Below, one piece after another: positions 3,734 through 5,837 of a DNA stretch of 5,837 bases (its first letter is position 1; every line of letters starts with the position of its first letter). The stretch lies in assembly GCA_022561355.1 (NCBI GenBank), contig JADFRJ010000161.1:1-5837 (forward strand). Direction: 5' to 3'. The notes below the pieces were generated by a model that did no database searches, was not told where the DNA came from, and worked only from the letters and a program-made list of their open reading frames with translations. The stretch is from Chloroflexota bacterium (GTDB lineage: Bacteria; Chloroflexota; Dehalococcoidia; DSTF01; RBG-16-68-14). Position numbers and translations under genes: made by a program.

Positions 3734-5837
3734 TTACGGTGGAAGCTGGTCTACCAGACCTGCGGTGAACTGCAAGATCAGCGCCGCATCGATGGCGTTG
3801 ACACTGCCATCGCCATTCGCGTCGGCGTTGGCTTCGCACGAAAGCGAACCGACGAGGCCCGCGACGAGCTGCAGCACCAGCGCGGCGTCGACCGCATTCA
3901 CCTCGCCGCTGCAATCCGCATCGCCCTGAGAGAGGACGATGATGCGCCCGAGTTGCAGCGTCGGATGGATCGCACAGTAGTAGAGATAGGTGCCCGGCGA
4001 ATCGAACGTGTACTCGAAGGTGCTGCCGTCCACGATCACACCAGAGTCGAACTGCGGCGATAGCGTCGGGCTACTGCAGGACTCACCACACTCCGTCACC
4101 GTGTGCCCGATCGCCGCAGGCCCGAAGTCCCACTGCACGGTTGTGCCGGGTTTGATCGTTGTGTCGCAGACCTCCCCTTGGAACAGCGGGCCACAGAACC
4201 AGATATCGCCCACGGCAACCGTTGTAACAGCGGGACTCGCCTTGCGGAAGCACTTCATTGCGTTCACGTCGTCCGCGACGCGCAGACCAAGCTGGCCGGC
4301 GCTGAAGTGCACGCTTGGCCCAGGCCGCAAGATGGCCGCCCCGCTAGCACCCAGGTCGTCGAGCGTCGGCGAATCAGCGGTCAGTGAGAACAGGATCGTG
4401 TCGGCGTCAGGGTCGTACAGCGTCCCAAAGCCGGCATCGGAGATGCACAGCCCGTCGATGTCGTCGCCGGGCTGCAGTCCCAGCGTCTGGGCGGATGCAT
4501 ACAGGTCTGGCTCGACTCCCGCCGTCCAAAGGATGTCGGCAGGGCCGAGGCCGAATGCAGCCAGCGACGGGGAGCCCTCCGACAGCGAGAAGAGGACCGT
4601 GTCGTCCAGCATGCCATCACCGAGAATGTCGACCGCGGACGGCGGCTGCTCGTTCAGCGCGTCGAGGTCGTCCGAGCTTGGAAGTTCGATCAATCCCATC
4701 GCATGGCTCGTCGGGCAAGAGCCTTCGACGCCATCCCCATCGAAGAAGAGGACGTTCGTCGCATCCGCATTCGTCGCGAATTCGTCGGCCTGAGGTTGCG
4801 CAGGCGAGCAGGCGGCTTGCTGAGCGACGCCGCTGCCGCCTAGGCCGGTGCTACCAGGCGCGACCGAGAATGCAAGATACCAGTCGTTCTCCTCGAAGTC
4901 TTCGCCGAAGGAGAGGGCGTCAAGGTTGTCTTGGTCGCCGTCCAGGCCGTCATCGCAGCCATCCGAGGTCAACCCCAAGTTCTCGCAGGGGATGAAGACC
5001 GGCAGGCCCGCTCCTGAAACGCCGCCGGCGCCAATGAAATCGACCGTCAGGACGAGATTGCCAGTGAGGGCTGCAAAGCCACCCACCTGCAGGAAGTACG
5101 TGGTGTCCGCCTGGAGCGTCACCGTCAACTCCGATTGGAACCCAGGTAAGTTATCGTCGTTGCAGTCTAACCCTACCAGCGAGGCAAGGTCGCTGCCCGT
5201 GTAGATCGCTAGGACGGTGTCGAAATCGCTCCCCGCGGTTGAAGCCATCATTGTCCCCGCCGACGGTGTGGTGAACGTAAACCAGACAGTCGCGCCCATA
5301 GCGTTGAAGAAAATGCACCCTGGTGGGGTCAGCTGCTCGCCCTCTTCGACCGTTGCGTCGGCCGTGCTCTGCGCGCCGCTGAACGGAAACGTTTCGATGG
5401 GGAACGCGCCAGCGAAGTCGTCGTTTCCTTGCGGTGAAGGCGCGCGCACGCCAAAGCCAAATAGGTCCGCTGGGTGGGCGCCGGACGGGCCGCCGGCGGC
5501 GACCGAGAACGTCGGGTCCTCCGGTAGCGCCGGTCGAATCGGTGTAGACGTAGGCGTCGGAGTGATCGGTGTGGCGGTTGGCGTTGGCGGGCAGACCTCC
5601 ACAGGGCAAGGCGTTGGGCTGGGCGTAGGCGTCTTGACCACGCCTATGGTGATCGAAATGCTCTCCACGCAGACTTCTGCGGGGAAGCCTGGCACGGGGT
5701 CTCTTGGGTCGAGGCCCGGCAAGAGCAGGGGAACGCACGGGTCCAGCTCAGCGCCGTAGGTCACCCCCACTGGCGGCCAAGCATCGATTGGCACCTGGGA
5801 ACCGCCCTCGACTGGCACGATACGGATCGGGTCCTCA
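3734..5837 (-). CDS. Large exported multidomain protein (PPC-like, repeats, cupredoxin, dockerin), N-terminus missing
   Basis: The frame runs from the right edge to the TAA at 3734-3736, about 700 residues with no stop. A GTG at 5816-5818 is an in-frame start option, but the upstream codons (EDPIRI) look coding, so the true start is probably outside. Counting from that GTG: Thr/Pro linkers at about 63-95; a PPC-like domain at about 131-261 (NDDFAGAFPI...WFTFTTPSAGTM...SDFDTVLAIYTG...YFLQVGGF); a Cys- and Asp-rich region with two degenerate repeats at about 405-524; a cupredoxin at about 534-629; and a dockerin at 631-694 with two Ca-binding motifs (DADCSGEVNAVDAAL and DANGDGSVNAIDAAL). The cupredoxin has His572, Cys615 and His618 in a CAIHP motif, but Leu621 takes the axial Met place. 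It is predicted to be secreted and to dock to cohesin modules or to the cell surface. Copper binding and electron transfer are inferred from the ligands. It is the first visible gene of the operon with the DUF192 gene. Confidence 0.85.
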   Translation of the reverse strand, partial: EDPIRIVPVEGGSQVPIDAWPPVGVTYGAELDPCVPLLLPGLDPRDPVPGFPAEVCVESISITIGVVKTPTPSPTPCPVEVCPPTPTATPITPTPTSTPIRPALPEDPTFSVAAGGPSGAHPADLFGFGVRAPSPQGNDDFAGAFPIETFPFSGAQSTADATVEEGEQLTPPGCIFFNAMGATVWFTFTTPSAGTMMASTAGSDFDTVLAIYTGSDLASLVGLDCNDDNLPGFQSELTVTLQADTTYFLQVGGFAALTGNLVLTVDFIGAGGVSGAGLPVFIPCENLGLTSDGCDDGLDGDQDNLDALSFGEDFEENDWYLAFSVAPGSTGLGGSGVAQQAACSPAQPQADEFATNADATNVLFFDGDGVEGSCPTSHAMGLIELPSSDDLDALNEQPPSAVDILGDGMLDDTVLFSLSEGSPSLAAFGLGPADILWTAGVEPDLYASAQTLGLQPGDDIDGLCISDAGFGTLYDPDADTILFSLTADSPTLDDLGASGAAILRPGPSVHFSAGQLGLRVADDVNAMKCFRKASPAVTTVAVGDIWFCGPLFQGEVCDTTIKPGTTVQWDFGPAAIGHTVTECGESCSSPTLSPQFDSGVIVDGSTFEYTFDSPGTYLYYCAIHPTLQLGRIIVLSQGDADCSGEVNAVDAALVLQLVAGLVGSLSCEANADANGDGSVNAIDAALILQFTAGLVDQLPP
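4247..4606 (-). repeat. Two degenerate protein repeats within the large exported protein
   Basis: Residues about 405-460 and 471-524 repeat one pattern: an acidic D-[DA]-T-[VI]-L-F-S-L opening, S-P-[ST]-L, a short Leu/Gly segment with A-[DA]-I-L, then a half with S-A-x-x-L-G-L and D-D-[IV]-[DN] ending in Cys. The spacing is about 66 residues. A weaker partial match may precede them (WYLAFSVAPGSTGL near residue 313). The conservation is at the protein level and the DNA copies are divergent, so this is an old duplication. Confidence 0.6.

Noticed and set aside
3990..4793. Long open frame on the + strand antisense to the large exported protein
   Set aside because: The minus-strand protein has clear cupredoxin and dockerin motifs across this region. 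The antisense translation is Ser/Pro/Arg-rich without recognisable domains.
5217..5759. Open frame on the + strand with Gly/Val-rich sequence
   Set aside because: The Gly/Val run is the antisense of the Thr/Pro linker codons and not a real protein.
1..5837. CRISPR arrays, insertion sequences, tRNA or rRNA genes
   Set aside because: No regularly spaced direct repeats, terminal inverted repeats with a transposase, or RNA gene signatures were seen on either strand.

Overview
The window is GC-rich bacterial DNA with tightly packed genes. The proteins suggest a Chloroflexota-like bacterium (Dehalococcoidia/SAR202-type) from an environmental genome. The grounds are lipoproteins and a large exported protein with Thr/Pro linkers of the TPTPT type, a C-terminal dockerin with SVNAIDAALILQ-type repeats, and GTG/TTG start options. 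No rRNA, tRNA, phage or transposon sequence was seen, so the lineage is an inference.

The left half (1-1974, + strand) is a methylamine-utilisation-like (mau-like) redox cluster. It holds the C-terminus of an integral membrane protein (MauE-like by position), a membrane-anchored MauD-like thioredoxin with a CAPC site overlapping it by 4 bp, and a Tat-exported protein with 14 Cys that resembles the methylamine dehydrogenase light chain and has its own extended -10 promoter. The fourth gene is an integral membrane protein whose reading frame is interrupted by a single in-frame TGA at 1360-1362. The TGA lies in a C-S-A-TGA motif. The frame continues unbroken on both sides, and a perfect hairpin (1390-1404) with a GUC loop follows at the spacing expected of a bacterial SECIS. 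I read this as one 262-residue selenoprotein with a CxxU redox motif rather than two genes or a pseudogene. It is the main discovery candidate here. The four products form a plausible periplasmic thiol/selenol relay that matures or reduces the Cys-rich exported protein.

The middle (1975-2449, + strand) is a small lipoprotein gene with a -10 box so close to its ATG that the transcript is probably leaderless.

The right half (2460-5837, - strand) is a separate, convergent three-gene unit for exported proteins, transcribed right to left. It starts with a large multidomain protein that runs off the right edge (Thr/Pro linker, PPC-like domain, internal repeats, cupredoxin, dockerin). A DUF192 lipoprotein and a lipoprotein with a carbohydrate-binding-like jelly-roll follow. 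Gene gaps are 7 bp and -11 bp, which points to one operon. The cupredoxin has Leu where the axial copper ligand Met is expected.
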